64,000 nucleotides of DNA from Wenzhouxiangellaceae bacterium (GTDB lineage Bacteria; Pseudomonadota; Gammaproteobacteria; Xanthomonadales; Wenzhouxiangellaceae), in the NCBI GenBank assembly GCA_028289455.1, contig JANQPN010000039.1, positions 62,001-126,000 on the forward strand. Reading direction: 5' to 3'. This document shows, piece after piece, positions 35,835 through 45,547 of the stretch; within the stretch, counting starts at the first letter, position 1; each line of letters opens with the position of its first letter. Both the position numbers and the translations under genes were made by a program. The notes under the pieces were generated by a model that was given only the letters and a program-made list of their open reading frames with translations, was not told the DNA's origin and ran no database searches.

Positions 35835-37149
35835 TTTACGCTTGGCATTATTATCTATTCGTCAGCACCCGATTTTATCCTCGCTGATGATAGCCGCTAT
35901 TGGGGTAGGCATTGCCGCGTGTATCACGATGCTGAATGTTTACTATCTGTCAGCCAAAAACCCGATACCTGAAAAGTCCAATGTGGTGTTTGCGGTGCAG
36001 ATGGATAATCGCAACGCAGCACCTGACGATGACCCCAACAACCCGGACCTTCCACCACAACAACTAACCTATACCGATGCAATAAACCTGCTGGAAAGCG
36101 ACCTGCCGTTGCGTCAGGCGGCAATGTTCAAATCCGCTTTTGCCATTCAGCCGCAACAAAACGGACTGGCACCTTATCTGGCATTGTCACGCATGACCGG
36201 GCGTGACTTTTTCCAGATGTTTGATGTGCCGTTTTTATATGGTGGTGTATGGTCTGACGATGAGGCACTGGCCGCTTCGCAAGTCGTGATATTAAACCGG
36301 GAAACCAATGACAAACTGTTTGGTGGTGAAGACTCAACCGGTCGAACCGTGGTCATCAATGATCGGGAATTCAGGGTCAGTGGAGTCATCGACTATTGGC
36401 AGCCCAGCCCAAATTTTTATGACATCACCAATGGCCCGTTTAACGATGTTGAAGAAATGTTCATGCCGTTTTCACTGGTCTGGCCGTTGCAGTTGGATAC
36501 CGCCGGCAATACCAGCTGTAGCGGAGAAACCAGTGTTATCGACAGTTTCGAGTCATTCATGGCATCCGAATGCCGGTGGGTCAGCTATTGGGTTGAGTTT
36601 TCCAACGCTAGAGAAGCGGAAGGGTATCGTGACTATATCCGCAGCTACATGGAATCTCAGAAAGCCCTGGGCCGTTTTGAAAAGCCCATTAATTATTCGG
36701 TCCTCAATGTATACGATTATCTGATTGCACAGGAAATTGTCGATGACAGCATCAAAATCATGGTGGCATTGTCATTTCTGTTCCTGGTCGTTTGTCTGTT
36801 GAACACCATCGGGTTAATGCTCGCCAAGCTGCTTGCCCGAACATCACAGATAGCACTGCGGCGGGCACTGGGTGCCAGCCGTATGGACCTGATCAGGCAA
36901 TACATTATCGAAATCATGCTGATCGGCCTGTTCGGCGGCCTGGTGGGTATTCTGCTGTCGGTCATCGGCCTGGACGGTATACGTTCGCTGATGCGCGCCA
37001 ACTCTGCCGATGCGCTGCTGTTTGAGATGGATTGGGCGATGGTGGCTGCAGCCATTGGTATCTCACTGCTGGCCAGCCTGCTGGTCGGCCTGTATCCGGC
37101 TGTGCGGGTCTCGGGACTGCCACCGGCAGCTTCATTAAAAACCCAATAA
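35821..37149 (+). CDS. FtsX/MacB-type ABC transporter permease (first)
   Basis: A 442-residue permease. An N-terminal transmembrane helix (LSSLMIAAIGVGIAACITMLNVYYL) is followed by a large periplasmic MacB_PCD domain (about residues 50-300). The C-terminal FtsX domain has three helices, with the conserved LARTSQIALRRALGASRMDLIRQYIIE coupling segment reading into the last two. Cysteines in TSCSGE and SECRW in the periplasmic domain may form a disulphide. Together with the next gene it forms the heterodimeric channel-less exporter core of a MacB-type mechanotransmission system. The exported substrate is unknown. Confidence 0.92.
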   Translation: MLLYNLRLALLSIRQHPILSSLMIAAIGVGIAACITMLNVYYLSAKNPIPEKSNVVFAVQMDNRNAAPDDDPNNPDLPPQQLTYTDAINLLESDLPLRQAAMFKSAFAIQPQQNGLAPYLALSRMTGRDFFQMFDVPFLYGGVWSDDEALAASQVVILNRETNDKLFGGEDSTGRTVVINDREFRVSGVIDYWQPSPNFYDITNGPFNDVEEMFMPFSLVWPLQLDTAGNTSCSGETSVIDSFESFMASECRWVSYWVEFSNAREAEGYRDYIRSYMESQKALGRFEKPINYSVLNVYDYLIAQEIVDDSIKIMVALSFLFLVVCLLNTIGLMLAKLLARTSQIALRRALGASRMDLIRQYIIEIMLIGLFGGLVGILLSVIGLDGIRSLMRANSADALLFEMDWAMVAAAIGISLLASLLVGLYPAVRVSGLPPAASLKTQ

Positions 37150-37185
37150 TCCGGCATTAATTCATAGAGATTTAGGAGAACAACC

Positions 37186-38394
37186 GTGGAAATCAGACCT
37201 ATTCTCAGCGCCATGTTCCGCAATAAATTGGGCGCTATTCTGATCGCAACGCAAATCGCCGTGACGCTGGCCATTATCTGCAATGGCGCCTTTATCGTTT
37301 ATAAGCGCTATCAGACCATGAACCGTCCAACCGGCATGGATATAGAAAACATCTTCGCCATCACCAGTGAAGGCATAGGCAGCAATCATAATGCCAGAGC
37401 TGTAGCAGCCCAGGACCTTGAGGTTATTCGCGCAATTCCCGGGGTAATCGCCGCATCCAATGCCAGCAGTGTTCCGTTATCCGGCAGCGGCTGGGGTGAA
37501 ACCATGCAGACAACCCTGGATGACAACGCCCCGACAACCGGTACCGGTGTATACATGATGAGTGATCAAGCCATCGAAACACTGGGCGTGAATTTAATCA
37601 GTGGCCGGAACTTCACTCCAGACGAAATGCTTTACCGGGATGAAAACAGCGGACAGATACCCAATGTCATTATGATTACCCAAGCCTTGTCAGATCAGCT
37701 ATTCCCTGATGAAAATGAAACCGCTCTGGGTAAAACCGTATTCTTCGACTCCAGGCCGATTGAGGTCATCGGCATTATCGAGCACATGCATGGTTCATGG
37801 GTAACCTGGGATGCGCTTGCCCAGGTCAGCATTATTCCGGTGCTGACACTTTCCAACCAGACCCGCTATATGATCCGCACCGAACCCGGTATGCGCGACC
37901 AGGTCATGCCGCAGGTTGAAGAAGCACTGGCCAATGTCAATTCGCAGCGAATATTGCGACAACTGCGCTCGCTGGAAGAGTTTGCCGCCCGCAGCTACGC
38001 AGGTGACAACACTATTGCCGTGGTGATGATGACAGTGATTGTTTTACTGGTCATCATTACCGCCATGGGTATTATCGGCCTGGTCAGCTTCCTGGTTAAC
38101 CAGCGCACCAAGCAGATCGGCACACGCCGTGCACTGGGTGCACAGAAATTTCATGTGATACGCTATTTTCTTGTGGAAAACTGGCTGATTACCACCATCG
38201 GTTTAAGCGTTGGTCTGGTTCTTACCATCTTATTGAATATGTACCTGGTTGAACATTTCGAAATGCCCCGCCTGGATAGGATTTATTTACCTATTGGTCT
38301 GGTAGCCATATGGTGTCTGGGCTTTATTGCCGCACTTGGTCCAGCCCGCAAAGCAGCGCATGTTTCACCGGCAATAGCGACCAGAACCGTCTGA
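37186..38394 (+). CDS. FtsX/MacB-type ABC transporter permease (second)
   Basis: A 402-residue permease starting with GTG at 37186, with AGGAGAA directly upstream. Same architecture as its neighbour: N-terminal helix (LIATQIAVTLAIICNGAFIVY), periplasmic domain about residues 45-275, then three helices. The coupling motif is NQRTKQIGTRRALGAQKFHVI. It ends SPAIATRTV, a common ending in this family. It lies 6 bases before the response-regulator gene, which ties the regulator to this transporter. Confidence 0.92.
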   Translation: MEIRPILSAMFRNKLGAILIATQIAVTLAIICNGAFIVYKRYQTMNRPTGMDIENIFAITSEGIGSNHNARAVAAQDLEVIRAIPGVIAASNASSVPLSGSGWGETMQTTLDDNAPTTGTGVYMMSDQAIETLGVNLISGRNFTPDEMLYRDENSGQIPNVIMITQALSDQLFPDENETALGKTVFFDSRPIEVIGIIEHMHGSWVTWDALAQVSIIPVLTLSNQTRYMIRTEPGMRDQVMPQVEEALANVNSQRILRQLRSLEEFAARSYAGDNTIAVVMMTVIVLLVIITAMGIIGLVSFLVNQRTKQIGTRRALGAQKFHVIRYFLVENWLITTIGLSVGLVLTILLNMYLVEHFEMPRLDRIYLPIGLVAIWCLGFIAALGPARKAAHVSPAIATRTV

Positions 38395-38400
38395 GCGTCA

Positions 38401-39729
38401 ATGACCACTATCCTGATCATTGAAGATAATACCGGCATCAGGGAAGCCCTTGCCCTGATGCTGGAGCTGAATGATATGCAGGGTATCTTTGCCGACTCAC
38501 CGGCACAGGGCGTGAAGCTGATGCAGCAGCAAAGGCCGGACTTAATTATTCAGGATATGAACTTCGATCAGGATTCGACCAGCGGTGATGAAGGCATACA
38601 ACTGTTTACTCAACTGCGGGAAATTGATCCTAATACACCGATAATTCTACTGACTGCCTGGACGCATCTGGAACATGCCGTCAGCCTGGTAAAAGCGGGT
38701 GCTGCCGATTATCTGCAAAAACCCTGGGACGATGACAAGCTGATCACCACAATTCGAAACCTCCTGGAGCTCAGCCGGCACCGCAGAGAACATGAGCGCC
38801 GCAAGCAGCACCAGGCGCATCAGCGGGAAAAACTTGCTGATGCGTTTGATTTGTGCGGCATTATCTATGCAAGTGATGCCATGCATGAGGTGGTTACCCT
38901 GGCCACGCGGGTCGCCAGATCAGATGTTGCCGTATTAATCACCGGCCCGAACGGCAGCGGAAAACAGAAAATTGCCGAGTTAATCCAGGCCAACTCATCA
39001 ATAGCCGACAAACCATTCATTACCGTTAATGCCGGCGCGCTGCCGGAAAATCTGATTGAAGCCGAATTGTTCGGTGCAGAAGCTGGCGCGTTCACCGGCG
39101 CAGACAAAGTCAGGGTCGGCCGTTTTGAAGCTGCCGATGGCGGCACTCTGTTTCTTGATGAGATAGGCAACCTGCCACTTGAAGGTCAAAAGAAATTACT
39201 TCGCGTCCTGCAGTCAGGTGAATTTGAAAGACTTGGTTCCAATAAAACCCGGCGAACCAGTGCCCGTTTGATCAGCGCAACCAATGCAGACCTCGAGCAG
39301 GCGGTTAAAACCGGGCAGATGCGCGAAGATCTGCTATACCGCCTGAATGTTATCCAGCTGGAGTTACCTGCATTAAAAGACAGAAAAGCAGACGTATTAC
39401 CACTGGCTGAGTTTTTTGTAGGCAAAAAACACCGGTTCAGCAAAACAGCTGCGGAAAGTCTGTTACAACATGACTGGCCCGGTAATGTGAGAGAGCTGGA
39501 GAATCGGGTCAACCGTGCCAGACTGCTGGCCAACAATCACATCATTGAACCTGGCGACCTTGGCCTGAATGAGGCGGCGGCCAACAGCAACGAACCCAGT
39601 GAACAGGAAATCAGACGGGCTCTTGAATCCAACAACGGCGTAATTGCCCGCACAGCCCGCGCATTGAACCTATCGCGGCAATCCCTTTACCGGCGTATGG
39701 AAAAACTGGGCATTGAATACTCGGAATAA
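38401..39729 (+). CDS. NtrC-family sigma-54-dependent response regulator
   Basis: A 442-residue regulator with an N-terminal receiver domain (phospho-acceptor Asp52, Thr85, Lys107). The AAA+ domain has Walker A GPNGSGKQ at 182-189, the sigma-54 contact loop GAFTGA at 229-234 and Walker B GGTLFLDEIG. The C-terminal Fis-type helix-turn-helix includes IARTARALNLSRQSLYRRM. The Walker A carries Gln where relatives usually have Glu (GESGTGKE), probably harmless. The regulator and kinase are encoded in the transporter operon, whose promoter is of the sigma-54 type, so positive autoregulation is inferred. Confidence 0.95.
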   Translation: MTTILIIEDNTGIREALALMLELNDMQGIFADSPAQGVKLMQQQRPDLIIQDMNFDQDSTSGDEGIQLFTQLREIDPNTPIILLTAWTHLEHAVSLVKAGAADYLQKPWDDDKLITTIRNLLELSRHRREHERRKQHQAHQREKLADAFDLCGIIYASDAMHEVVTLATRVARSDVAVLITGPNGSGKQKIAELIQANSSIADKPFITVNAGALPENLIEAELFGAEAGAFTGADKVRVGRFEAADGGTLFLDEIGNLPLEGQKKLLRVLQSGEFERLGSNKTRRTSARLISATNADLEQAVKTGQMREDLLYRLNVIQLELPALKDRKADVLPLAEFFVGKKHRFSKTAAESLLQHDWPGNVRELENRVNRARLLANNHIIEPGDLGLNEAAANSNEPSEQEIRRALESNNGVIARTARALNLSRQSLYRRMEKLGIEYSE

Positions 39730-39789
39730 ACCCGGCCGGCATATTAATATTCTCCAAGTACTGATCAGTTAACGCCTATAATCCGGAAG

Positions 39790-41124
39790 ATGTCCCGCTT
39801 GTTTTCAATGGAAGGCCGCCTGGCACTGTTATTGCTGATTGGAATCGGCGCAGCGCTGCTGTGTTACTACCTGCTGCAGCAATGGGCGCTGACACCGGTA
39901 TTGACCTGGACGATCATTATTGCCGTCAGTGTTGTACTGTCTTTGATCATCTCGAAATTCTGGACATCGCCGCTGACTTCCAGGCTGCGTGCATTGGAAG
40001 CCGGCACAGCCAGTTTCATGGACAGCGATTTTTCCATCTCGTTGTCTGAACAGGGCTTACCTGAGCTGGCACCTATTATTCGCACCTACAACCAAATCGG
40101 CAAACTGCTAAGAGAAGAACGGCAAACTCTCCATCAGCGCGAGCTACTGCTTGATACCGTCATTCAAAGCACTCCGATAGCCATGCTGCTGGTCGATTCG
40201 AGACAGCGGATTATTTACTCAAATAACGCAGCCAGGCTGATGCTGCACCTGGGCAAGAAGATGGAAGGCCTGGCCCTGGAAGCAATACTGGAACAACTTG
40301 AATCTGATATTGCCAAGGCGCTACGACAAAAACTGGGTGGAGTTTACAGCCTGGATACCAGATCCGGCGCAGGACATTCAGACACTGAAAGCTGTCTGAT
40401 CATCATCAAAGAGTTTCGACTGAATGCCAGCCCGCATACCTTATACATGCTGCAAAGGCTGACCCGGGAACTGAACCGCCAGGAGGTAGCTACCTGGAAA
40501 AAAGTTATTCGCATTATCAGCCATGAGCTGAACAATTCAGTCGCACCAATTTCCTCCCTGGTTCACTCAGGACGGATTCTGGCAGAGCGTGGTGATAAGG
40601 AACGTCTGGTAAATGTATTGCACAGTGTTTCCGAACGGGCACAGCATCTGGCAGACTTTATTGGCCAATACGCCCGTTTCGCCAGGCTCCCGGAACCGGA
40701 AAAAACGGTACAGTCCTGGAAAGATTTCCTGCAGCCTTTGCAGCAAAGCTACCCGTTCAGTATCGCTGAACCATTTACCGGTCAGGCCGGCTGGTTCGAT
40801 GCTACATTAATGGAGCAGGTGTTGATCAACCTGATCAAGAACGCTGTCGAAGCAGGCAGCCGAATTGAACAAATCACCATTCGATGCATTGATATGGAAG
40901 ACGCCCAGATTCTGGAAATCAGCGATGCCGGCAGCGGCATGTCCGACCAGGAGCTGAAACAGGCACTGGCGCCGTTTTATTCCACCAAAAAATCAGGTTC
41001 AGGCATTGGCCTGGCGCTGTGCCGTGAAATCATCGAAGCCCACGGCGGCGAGATAACCCTGATTAACCGGCAGGAACAGGGGTTGCGTGTCCGATTAAAA
41101 ATCCCCTTGCAAAAAGCCGCCTGA
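39790..41124 (+). CDS. NtrY-like sensor histidine kinase
   Basis: A 444-residue kinase. Two transmembrane helices (about residues 10-30 and 36-56) flank a very short periplasmic loop, so it probably senses within the membrane or cytoplasm. A HAMP-like segment (to about 115), a PAS domain (LDTVIQSTPIAMLLVDSRQRI) and the H-box IISHELNNSVAPISS follow, with phospho-acceptor His245. The ATPase has N-box NLIKNAVEAG, G1 ISDAGSGMS and G2 KSGSGIGLALCREI. It follows its regulator by 60 bases. A tiny periplasmic loop is typical of kinases that respond to envelope or cell-wall stress transporters (inference). Confidence 0.94.
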   Translation: MSRLFSMEGRLALLLLIGIGAALLCYYLLQQWALTPVLTWTIIIAVSVVLSLIISKFWTSPLTSRLRALEAGTASFMDSDFSISLSEQGLPELAPIIRTYNQIGKLLREERQTLHQRELLLDTVIQSTPIAMLLVDSRQRIIYSNNAARLMLHLGKKMEGLALEAILEQLESDIAKALRQKLGGVYSLDTRSGAGHSDTESCLIIIKEFRLNASPHTLYMLQRLTRELNRQEVATWKKVIRIISHELNNSVAPISSLVHSGRILAERGDKERLVNVLHSVSERAQHLADFIGQYARFARLPEPEKTVQSWKDFLQPLQQSYPFSIAEPFTGQAGWFDATLMEQVLINLIKNAVEAGSRIEQITIRCIDMEDAQILEISDAGSGMSDQELKQALAPFYSTKKSGSGIGLALCREIIEAHGGEITLINRQEQGLRVRLKIPLQKAA

Positions 41125-41182
41125 CGACAGCCTGGTTCTCAATCGGCTTTAAACACCGGCCAACAGTGTGCCGGTCATACCA

Positions 41183-41695
41183 TTATTTGCCCTGCGGCGA
41201 GTAAGCCACTATTTCAATTTCCACCAGGCCTTTATCCGGGAACAGCGCCGTGGTACCTACTGCGGTCCAGGTTGGATAAGGCTCACTCAGGAATTCATCT
41301 TTAACTTCCGCAACCGCATCAATCTGAGTGACCTTGTCAATAGCCACATGCGGGCTGTCGAATACATGATAGGTATTGATTTTGACCACATCTGCAAAAC
41401 CCGCGCCAGCAGCTTTCAGTGTTTTTTCAATGGCCTGGAAGCGTTTTCGAATATCATTTTTAAATGCTTCCTTGCCGATAGGCTCATCACTTTCATAGGC
41501 ACCGGCCACCACGCCGGAAAAAAACACGTAATCACCCGCACGGTGCGCTGGAGCAAAGTGATATTTACCCTCGTACCAGCCCTGTTGTCCCTCAGCAATG
41601 ATGGCTGTTGATTGTTTGCCCTTAACGTTAAGTTCCTGTGCAAAAGCTCCGCTGGCTATCAAAATCCAGGCAACACATAAGAATAATTTTTTCAT
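41183..41695 (-). CDS. Exported RidA/YjgF-family protein
   Basis: A 170-residue protein with signal peptide MKKLFLCVAWILIASGAFA, followed by a RidA-type domain (AGDYVFFSGVVAG, LKAAGAGFADVVKINTYHV, YPTWTAVGTTALFPDKGLVEIEIVA). RidA itself is a cytosolic enamine/imine deaminase; its key Arg is normally in the R-x-x-V-E-x-E region. Here the segment TTALFPDKGLVEIEI has no such Arg, so deaminase activity is doubtful. Export of the family is unusual but occurs. It is convergent with the kinase gene. Confidence 0.85.
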   Translation of the reverse strand: MKKLFLCVAWILIASGAFAQELNVKGKQSTAIIAEGQQGWYEGKYHFAPAHRAGDYVFFSGVVAGAYESDEPIGKEAFKNDIRKRFQAIEKTLKAAGAGFADVVKINTYHVFDSPHVAIDKVTQIDAVAEVKDEFLSEPYPTWTAVGTTALFPDKGLVEIEIVAYSPQGK

Positions 41696-41768
41696 GACAG
41701 GTCCATTGATTAGCTTGTCTGCTTAATCCTAGCCGGATGTTATGCAGATTTCTGCCCTTATGACGTGT

Positions 41769-42545
41769 CTACAATTGATGCTGGCGCAAAAACCCCTGCC
41801 CGCCCAGCTGCCGAACCTGTTGCTGAATCCATTCACGGCGTTGCTGCTGATTTGTACCAGGTTGAAATACCGAATAGGTTTTCGGGCTGGGCAGAATGGC
41901 TGCCAATGCCGCTGCCTGCGGCAGACTCAGCTGTCCAGCGGTGCTTGAGAAATAATGCCGGCCGGCTGCTTCCACACCATAAATCCCCGGCCCCATCTCA
42001 GCTATGTTCATATAAATTTCCAGAATACGCTGCTTGGGAAGCAGCATTTCAAGCCATAGGGTAAACCAGGCTTCCAAGCCCTTGCGAGACCACCTGCTGA
42101 TACTTGAATTACCCGGCCACAGGTATAAATTCCGGGCCACTTGCTGGGTGATGGTGCTGGCCCCACGTAATCTGCCACTGCCCTTGGAATCATCCAGCGC
42201 CTGCCTTATAGCTTTGATATCAAAACCGAAATGGTCGGGAAAATTCTGATCTTCTGCAGCGATTACCGCCATTTTTACCGGCCAGGCGATGGCTTCAGTA
42301 TCCCGCCATTGCTGGGTCACCGTGGTCTGATCAACCAATGCTGCCTGCAGCATATAACTGCTGGTGGCCGGATTAACCCAGCGCAACGGCAGTACCAGTA
42401 ATATCGAAATAACAATAGCACTGAGCACCAAACGGGAGAACCAGCGAATAACCCGCACAACCAATTTTGGCCGGGGCTTACGGAAATGTGGCTGACGCCC
42501 TTTGGGCTTTTTTTTGGAAGACTTTCGGACTTTAGCTGGCGGCAT
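41769..42545 (-). CDS. mtgA: Monofunctional biosynthetic peptidoglycan transglycosylase MtgA
   Basis: A 258-residue inner-membrane protein with a very basic N-terminal tail (about 12 Lys/Arg in the first 30 residues), one transmembrane helix (about 36-53) and a GT51 domain. The motifs EDQNFPDHFGFD (catalytic Glu), GASTITQQVARN, and KQRILEIYMNIAEMG are all present. It polymerises lipid II glycan strands in the periplasm without a transpeptidase domain. It is encoded 50 bases downstream of the IscA-like gene on the same strand. Confidence 0.95.
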   Translation of the reverse strand: MPPAKVRKSSKKKPKGRQPHFRKPRPKLVVRVIRWFSRLVLSAIVISILLVLPLRWVNPATSSYMLQAALVDQTTVTQQWRDTEAIAWPVKMAVIAAEDQNFPDHFGFDIKAIRQALDDSKGSGRLRGASTITQQVARNLYLWPGNSSISRWSRKGLEAWFTLWLEMLLPKQRILEIYMNIAEMGPGIYGVEAAGRHYFSSTAGQLSLPQAAALAAILPSPKTYSVFQPGTNQQQRREWIQQQVRQLGGQGFLRQHQL

Positions 42546-42594
42546 TGGCTGTCGCTTCCCTGCTGGTTATGACCGGCATAAGGTTTGTCTGTTG

Positions 42595-42963
42595 TCAGAA
42601 CGGGTTAGCTGGCGCCCCATCACCGACTTTGTTGCCGCTTTTATCTACCGCAAAACTCTCACCACAGCCGCATTCGCCGGTTACATTGGGATTGGCAAAG
42701 GTAAACAGCTGATTGAGCCCCTGCTGAACAAAATCCACCCGGGTGCCATCTATCAGCGCCAGGCTTTTAGGATCAACCACAATGGGAACACCCTGGTCTT
42801 CAAACTGCCGGTCATCGGCGGTTATCTCATCAGCTATAGACGTCACATAAGCCCAGCCGGAACAGCCGGTGCGTTTAACGGCAAGCCGAAAAGCGCTGCC
42901 CTGTTCCTTATCCAGGAACCGGCGAATCCTGGCTGCCGCTTTGTCAGTGAGAGTAATAGCCAT
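42595..42963 (-). CDS. IscA/HesB-type iron-sulphur cluster assembly protein
   Basis: A 122-residue A-type carrier with the three conserved cysteines: Cys34 in RTGCSGWAYV and Cys98 and Cys100 in GECGCGESF. These hold Fe or a cluster for transfer to apoproteins. The protein is a little longer than E. coli IscA because of a C-terminal tail (KSGNKVGDGAPANPF). It is not inside an isc or suf operon here, so whether it is IscA or ErpA in function cannot be decided. Confidence 0.93.
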   Translation of the reverse strand: MAITLTDKAAARIRRFLDKEQGSAFRLAVKRTGCSGWAYVTSIADEITADDRQFEDQGVPIVVDPKSLALIDGTRVDFVQQGLNQLFTFANPNVTGECGCGESFAVDKSGNKVGDGAPANPF

Positions 42964-43046
42964 ATCTAAAGTAAATAAGCAGTGCGTATCTGTTCCAGAT
43001 ATTTTATCATTTACGGTTTTATCAAGCGTTAATTCTGAGATAACTC

Positions 43047-44468
43047 ATGACTGCATCCGTTTTCACCATCCGGGAGCTGCTGGCAGGTAAAGCTGACCTT
43101 CAATCCCAGGTAACCATTCAGGGCTGGTTGCGCACCCGCCGTGACTCCAAAGCCGGCCTGTCTTTTCTGCAGGTCAGTGACGGCTCGTGTTTCGCTACAC
43201 TGCAGGTGGTTGCCGATAACCAGCTGCACAATTATGCCGATGAAGTATTACGGCTGACCAGCGGTTGTGCGGTTGAATGCACCGGTACATTGGTTGAATC
43301 CCAGGGACGCGGACAGAGCATGGAAATTCAAGCGACTGAGGTCAGGCCGATAGGCTGGGTGGAAAACCCGGACAGTTACCCGGTTCAGCCCAAACGGCAT
43401 ACTTTTGAATTCCTGCGTGAGGTTGCTCACCTGCGCCCCAGAACCAATACATTTGGCGCAGTAACCAGAGTACGCCATGTGGCTGCACAGGCCATTCATC
43501 GCTTCTTTCATGAACACGGCTATTACTGGATCAATACGCCACTGATTACCGGCAGTGATGCCGAGGGCGCAGGCCAGCTGTTTCGTGTCAGTACATTAGA
43601 CCAGCTGAATCTGCCGCGTACCGACAGTGGCGCGGTTGATTACAGCCAGGATTTCTTCGGTCGGGAAACGTTTTTGACTGTTTCCGGCCAGTTGAATGTA
43701 GAAGCCTATTGCTTGTCTATGAGCAAGGTTTATACCTTCGGCCCGACATTCCGCGCGGAAAACTCCAACACTACCCGCCATCTGGCGGAATTCTGGATGA
43801 TTGAACCGGAAATAGCCTTTGCCGATCTGGACGATCTGGTGGTCCTGGCTGAAGATTTTCTGAAGTACATCTTCCGGGCGGTACTTAACGAATGCCAGGA
43901 AGACATGGCGTTTTTTGCTCAGCGTATCGAACCGCAGGCCATTGAACGGCTGGAAACGCTGATTGACCAGCCGTTCAAACGGGTCGAATACACCGAAGCA
44001 GTGGACATACTGCAGAAATCCGGTAAAAAGTTCGAATTCAAACCCGAATGGGGCATCGATCTGCAGACTGAACACGAGCGCTACCTGACGGAACAGCACT
44101 TCAATGCGCCAGTGGTGGTGGTTAATTATCCGGATGAAATCAAAGCCTTTTACATGCGCCTCAATGATCAACGTGATGGCGAACCCGGCAGAACAGTGGC
44201 TGCCATGGATGTGCTGGCGCCCGGCATCGGTGAAATTATCGGCGGGTCACAACGTGAAGAACGTCTGGATGTGCTGACCAGCCGAATGCAGGCGCACGAC
44301 ATCGATCTGGAACAATACAGCTGGTATCTTGATTTACGTCGCTACGGCACAGTGCCGCATGCCGGTTTCGGACTGGGATTTGAGCGTCTGGTCAGTTACA
44401 TCACCGGCATGGCCAATATTCGTGATGTCATACCGTACCCGCGGGTGCCGGGAAATGCCGGGTTTTAA
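43047..44468 (+). CDS. asnS: Asparaginyl-tRNA synthetase
   Basis: A 473-residue class IIb synthetase. The N-terminal OB-fold anticodon-binding domain includes [26 protein letters not shown]. The class II catalytic domain has motif 2 [22 protein letters not shown] and motif 3 [15 protein letters not shown]. The [11 protein letters not shown] ending is typical of AsnRS and separates it from AspRS. It is divergent from the IscA-like gene. A palindrome that could act as a weak bidirectional terminator (44457-44477) overlaps its stop codon. Confidence 0.97.
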   Translation: MTASVFTIRELLAGKADLQSQVTIQGWLRTRRDSKAGLSFLQVSDGSCFATLQVVADNQLHNYADEVLRLTSGCAVECTGTLVESQGRGQSMEIQATEVRPIGWVENPDSYPVQPKRHTFEFLREVAHLRPRTNTFGAVTRVRHVAAQAIHRFFHEHGYYWINTPLITGSDAEGAGQLFRVSTLDQLNLPRTDSGAVDYSQDFFGRETFLTVSGQLNVEAYCLSMSKVYTFGPTFRAENSNTTRHLAEFWMIEPEIAFADLDDLVVLAEDFLKYIFRAVLNECQEDMAFFAQRIEPQAIERLETLIDQPFKRVEYTEAVDILQKSGKKFEFKPEWGIDLQTEHERYLTEQHFNAPVVVVNYPDEIKAFYMRLNDQRDGEPGRTVAAMDVLAPGIGEIIGGSQREERLDVLTSRMQAHDIDLEQYSWYLDLRRYGTVPHAGFGLGFERLVSYITGMANIRDVIPYPRVPGNAGF

Positions 44469-44477
44469 AACCCCGGC
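44457..44477. terminator. Palindrome at the convergent ends of asnS and the beta-lactamase-fold gene
   Basis: GCCGGGTTTTAAAACCCCGGC overlaps the asnS stop codon and lies 11 bases past the stop of the gene on the other strand. The AT centre gives T-runs on both strands, so it may terminate both transcripts weakly. Confidence 0.4.
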
Positions 44478-44488
44478 GGGTAACCCGT

Positions 44489-45394
44489 CTATTCCGATTC
44501 CTGAGCGATACGCCGTTCCAGCTGCTGCAGCGCGCTGTCAGCGTAACGGCGGCATGCTCCAGCATCGACAAATGCATCGATATTACCTTCATGCTTAAGC
44601 TTCATCTTGCCCTGCATGTCAAAATAGCCCGGATGCGGTGACAGCAGAATATCGCACGACAGCTCTCTGATGGTTTCGATACTGTGCCGGAAAGTATTGA
44701 TGCTGACACGCTGGTTGTCTGCATCGGTAAAGCGAAACTCGGGTGCCGACACCGGGTTGAGGCTGTCGGCATAGACCATATCAAAACACCGGCCTGACTC
44801 GCATGATTGCCAGCTCCAGCTGGTTCCGCCGGGCGTATGTCCCGGGGTTAAGTGTGCAGTAATGCGGATTGGCCCCACCCTCAGCTCTTCGCCATCGTCA
44901 ACGATCTGCATGTTGTGAACAACCGGGAAACTGTTGGCCCGCCTGCCAAAGGCAAACTGCGGGTCATCATCGGTCGGACCACCGTTGATTAATGCTTCAG
45001 CACTGGCTGCGCTAACCGCCACCGTCGCTTGACTGAGTTTCTGCAGATCGGCTATACCCCCGGCATGATCAAAATGCGTGTGTGAATTTACAATCAACCT
45101 GACATCTTTAATATCAAAACCAAGCTTGCTGATATTGGCGTCTATGACTGCTGCAGATTGAGGTAACCCGCCATCAATCAGAATATGTCCGGCATCAGAA
45201 GTAATCAGGATCGACGAAAGACCTGCCGGCCCAACATAATAGGTGTTGCAGGCAATCTGAAACGGCTCCATGGGCTTGTTCCAACGCTCACACATGAAGC
45301 ATTGCTTGGGTTGATAAGTCAGCTCGGCAGTTTCAGCGTTTAGTGCGGTAACCAGCCAGCCTACCAATAGTACTACCTGGATATATCTGCTCAT
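44489..45394 (-). CDS. Exported metallo-beta-lactamase-fold hydrolase, subclass B3-like
   Basis: The ATG at 45394 gives 301 residues with signal peptide MSRYIQVVLLVGWLVTALNA. All B3-type zinc ligands are present: HTHFDH (sites 1 and 2), the His in LTPGHTPGG, and the His in LLSPHPG. Flanking sequence (WNKPMEPFQIACNTYYVG, ILITSDAGHILIDGG) also fits the B3 lineage. Chromosomal environmental B3 proteins often hydrolyse beta-lactams, but related exported hydrolases do not; activity cannot be read from sequence. A longer upstream frame (start 45439) would hide the signal peptide. Confidence 0.87.
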   Translation of the reverse strand: MSRYIQVVLLVGWLVTALNAETAELTYQPKQCFMCERWNKPMEPFQIACNTYYVGPAGLSSILITSDAGHILIDGGLPQSAAVIDANISKLGFDIKDVRLIVNSHTHFDHAGGIADLQKLSQATVAVSAASAEALINGGPTDDDPQFAFGRRANSFPVVHNMQIVDDGEELRVGPIRITAHLTPGHTPGGTSWSWQSCESGRCFDMVYADSLNPVSAPEFRFTDADNQRVSINTFRHSIETIRELSCDILLSPHPGYFDMQGKMKLKHEGNIDAFVDAGACRRYADSALQQLERRIAQESE

Positions 45395-45547
45395 ACAGTT
45401 TTTTATAGTTATCTGCCGGCTACCACGATACTCCCACACCGGCAGATGGTTTAAATATACTGTGATTAATACCCTCTAGCAAATTTGACCGGTCGTATAT
45501 GTTCAGCCAAATACCTTCCACCCTGACCTTGATTGATGCTGACAGAA

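Noticed and set aside
38944..38967. Gln in place of Glu after the Walker A lysine of the NtrC-family regulator as an inactivating change
   Set aside because: The Gly and Lys residues that bind ATP are intact and the GAFTGA loop and Walker B are normal, so loss of activity is not supported.
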